This document shows, piece by piece, positions 4,944-6,090 of a DNA stretch of 6,090 bases. Made by a program: the position numbers and the translations under genes. The first letter of the stretch is position 1, and every line of letters begins with the position of its first letter. Below the pieces are notes generated by a model, which saw only the letters and a list, made by a program, of their open reading frames with translations, was not told the DNA's origin and ran no database searches. Origin of the DNA: Actinomycetes bacterium (GTDB lineage: Bacteria; Actinomycetota; Acidimicrobiia; Acidimicrobiales; Microtrichaceae); assembly GCA_023437745.1 (NCBI GenBank), contig JAEZFI010000289.1:1-6090 (forward strand), written 5' to 3'.

Positions 4944-6035
4944 ATGCGCATCGGGATCGTCTGCCCGTACAGCCTCTCGGTCCCCGGCGGCGTGCAGGGC
5001 CAGGTGCTGGGGCTCGCACGGGCGATGCGCCACGCCGGGCACGACGCGCGGGTGCTCGCTCCCTGCGACGGGCCGCCGCCCGACGCCGGGGTGATCCCAC
5101 TGGGCCACAGCGTGCTGAACGCGTCGAACGGCTCGATGGCGCCGCTCGCCCCCGACACGCCGGCGCAGCTCCGCACGATCCGGGCGCTGTGGGAGGAGGA
5201 CTTCGAGGTCGTGCACCTCCACGAGCCCCTCTGCCCGGGGCCCACGGTGACGGCCCTGCTCCTCAAGACGGCGCCGTTGGTGGGGACGTTCCACGCAGCG
5301 GGCAAGCAGCCCGCGTACGACCACCTCGGCTGGCTGGCCCATCGCTTCGGTCGCCGGCTCGACCGCCAGATCGCGGTGTCCGACGCGGCGAGGGCGCTCG
5401 CGGAGCCGGCCCTCAAGGGGGAGTGGACGGTGCTGTTCAACGGGGTGGAGGTCGAGCGGTTCGCGCAGGCCGAGCCCTGGGAGCGGCCCGAGGGCCGTCG
5501 CGTGGTGCTGTTCGTGGGGCGCCACGAGGAGCGCAAGGGGTTGAGCGTCCTCCTCGAGGCGACGCGGCACATCCCCGACGGTGACGTCGAGTTCTGGATC
5601 GCCGGGGAGGGCCCCGAGACCGACGCCCTCCAGGACCGCTACCGCTCCGACACGCGGTTGCGGTGGCTGGGCCGGGTCCCCGACGCCGAGCGCGACGCCC
5701 GCATGGCCGCGGCCGACGTGTTCTGCTCGCCGGCGATCGGCGGCGAGTCGTTCGGGGTGATCCTGCTGGAGGCGATGGCGGCGGGTGCGCCCGTCGTGGC
5801 CTCGGCGATCGACGGCTATGTCGGCGTGGCGGGCGAGCTCGACGGGGAGGCGGCCGCGGCGGAGCTGCCGCCGCCCGGTGACGCCGAGGGGTTGGCCGCT
5901 GCGATCGTGTCGGTGCTCGGCGACGAGGGACGCGCTGACGAGCTGCGAGCGCTGGGTCGGCGCCGCGCCGCACGCTTCTCGATGGAGCGCCTCGCGGCGG
6001 AGTACCTCGACCTCTACGCCGGCCTCGTCGGCTGA
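4944..6035 (+). CDS. pimA: PimA-like phosphatidylinositol mannosyltransferase (GT4)
   Basis: GT-B glycosyltransferase of 363 residues expected to move mannose from GDP-mannose to phosphatidylinositol, the committed step of PIM synthesis at the cytoplasmic membrane face. The opening MRIGIVCPYSLSVPGGVQ closely resembles M. smegmatis PimA and includes the glycine loop near residues 14-16. Other expected sites are His117 in TFHAAG (PimA His118), Arg193 and Lys198 in VGRHEERKG (nucleotide-phosphate binding), and the EX7E pair Glu268 (GGESFG) and Glu276 (LLEAMAAG). IAVSD and LFNGVEV are further family signatures. It starts 2 bases after the patA stop without a clear Shine-Dalgarno, so coupling is likely. 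The Arg-Lys loop is one residue shorter than I recall for mycobacterial PimA. Related GT4 enzymes (for example PimB-prime) use other acceptors; the neighbouring pgsA and patA genes favour PimA. Confidence 0.9.
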   Translation: MRIGIVCPYSLSVPGGVQGQVLGLARAMRHAGHDARVLAPCDGPPPDAGVIPLGHSVLNASNGSMAPLAPDTPAQLRTIRALWEEDFEVVHLHEPLCPGPTVTALLLKTAPLVGTFHAAGKQPAYDHLGWLAHRFGRRLDRQIAVSDAARALAEPALKGEWTVLFNGVEVERFAQAEPWERPEGRRVVLFVGRHEERKGLSVLLEATRHIPDGDVEFWIAGEGPETDALQDRYRSDTRLRWLGRVPDAERDARMAAADVFCSPAIGGESFGVILLEAMAAGAPVVASAIDGYVGVAGELDGEAAAAELPPPGDAEGLAAAIVSVLGDEGRADELRALGRRRAARFSMERLAAEYLDLYAGLVG

Positions 6036-6066
6036 CCCGACCCCTCCACCGCCGTTCTGTGTCGTG

Positions 6067-6090
6067 GAACGCGCCACGATTGGCGCGTTC
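6067..6090 (+). terminator. Perfect 10-bp hairpin after pimA, likely terminator
   Basis: GAACGCGCCA (6067-6076) and TGGCGCGTTC (6081-6090) are exact reverse complements around the loop CGAT. The stem begins 31 bases after the pimA stop, as expected for an intrinsic terminator of the lipid operon. The window ends at the last stem base, so a T-tract cannot be seen and the stem may be longer. A symmetrical stem could also serve a convergent gene to the right. A protein-binding palindrome is the alternative. Confidence 0.6.

Noticed and set aside
3607..5100. Long antisense open frame (497 codons) opposite pgsA/patA
   Set aside because: Spans several real + strand genes, has shadow-type composition and no recognisable domain or start signal.
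4665..6077. Long antisense open frame (470 codons) opposite pimA
   Set aside because: Mirror of the GC-rich codon pattern of pimA/patA. The translation is His/Arg/Gly/Pro-rich low complexity with no family motif, while the + strand gene is clear.

Overview
This GC-rich window (about 70% G+C, strongly G/C-ended codons) comes from an actinobacterium. The gene order threonyl-tRNA synthetase - HIT protein - phosphatidylinositol-phosphate synthase - PatA-like acyltransferase - PimA-like mannosyltransferase is the conserved block known from Mycobacterium (thrS-Rv2613c-pgsA-Rv2611c-pimA). The sequence details differ enough from mycobacterial proteins that a deeper lineage such as Acidimicrobiia is plausible, but that placement is inference. 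All six genes lie on the + strand and almost all of the window is coding. There is no gene-free stretch over 300 bases. I see no RNA gene, mobile element or CRISPR array.

Layout: bases 1-79 are a short upstream region with a 12-bp palindrome and a -10-like hexamer placed for a leaderless thrS transcript. thrS (80-2050), a HIT-family nucleotide hydrolase/phosphorylase (2055-2588) and an unrecognised two-helix membrane protein (2590-3105) are almost contiguous and look like one transcription unit. A 118-base gap (3106-3223), the only real intergenic region inside the cluster, holds a GC hairpin, a good sigma70-type promoter, a 16-bp perfect palindrome in an operator position and a strong Shine-Dalgarno sequence. 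The second unit follows: pgsA (3224-3946), patA-like (3943-4941, GTGA overlap) and pimA (4944-6035, 2-base gap). A perfect 10-bp-stem hairpin at the right edge (6067-6090) is probably the terminator, with its T-tract cut off by the window end.

How the genes work together: pgsA makes phosphatidylinositol phosphate from CDP-diacylglycerol and inositol phosphate. After dephosphorylation, PimA adds the first mannose from GDP-mannose, and the PatA-like enzyme acylates the mannosylated lipid. These are the opening steps of phosphatidylinositol mannoside (PIM) synthesis at the inner face of the membrane. thrS and the HIT protein are housekeeping neighbours; aminoacyl-tRNA synthetases make Ap4A and HIT proteins can degrade it, which is a possible functional link.

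The region is mainly a conserved housekeeping/lipid cluster. The least explained items are the small membrane protein, the palindromic pgsA control region, and lineage-specific tails on the PgsA and PatA proteins. I see no clear evidence of a wholly new multi-gene system.
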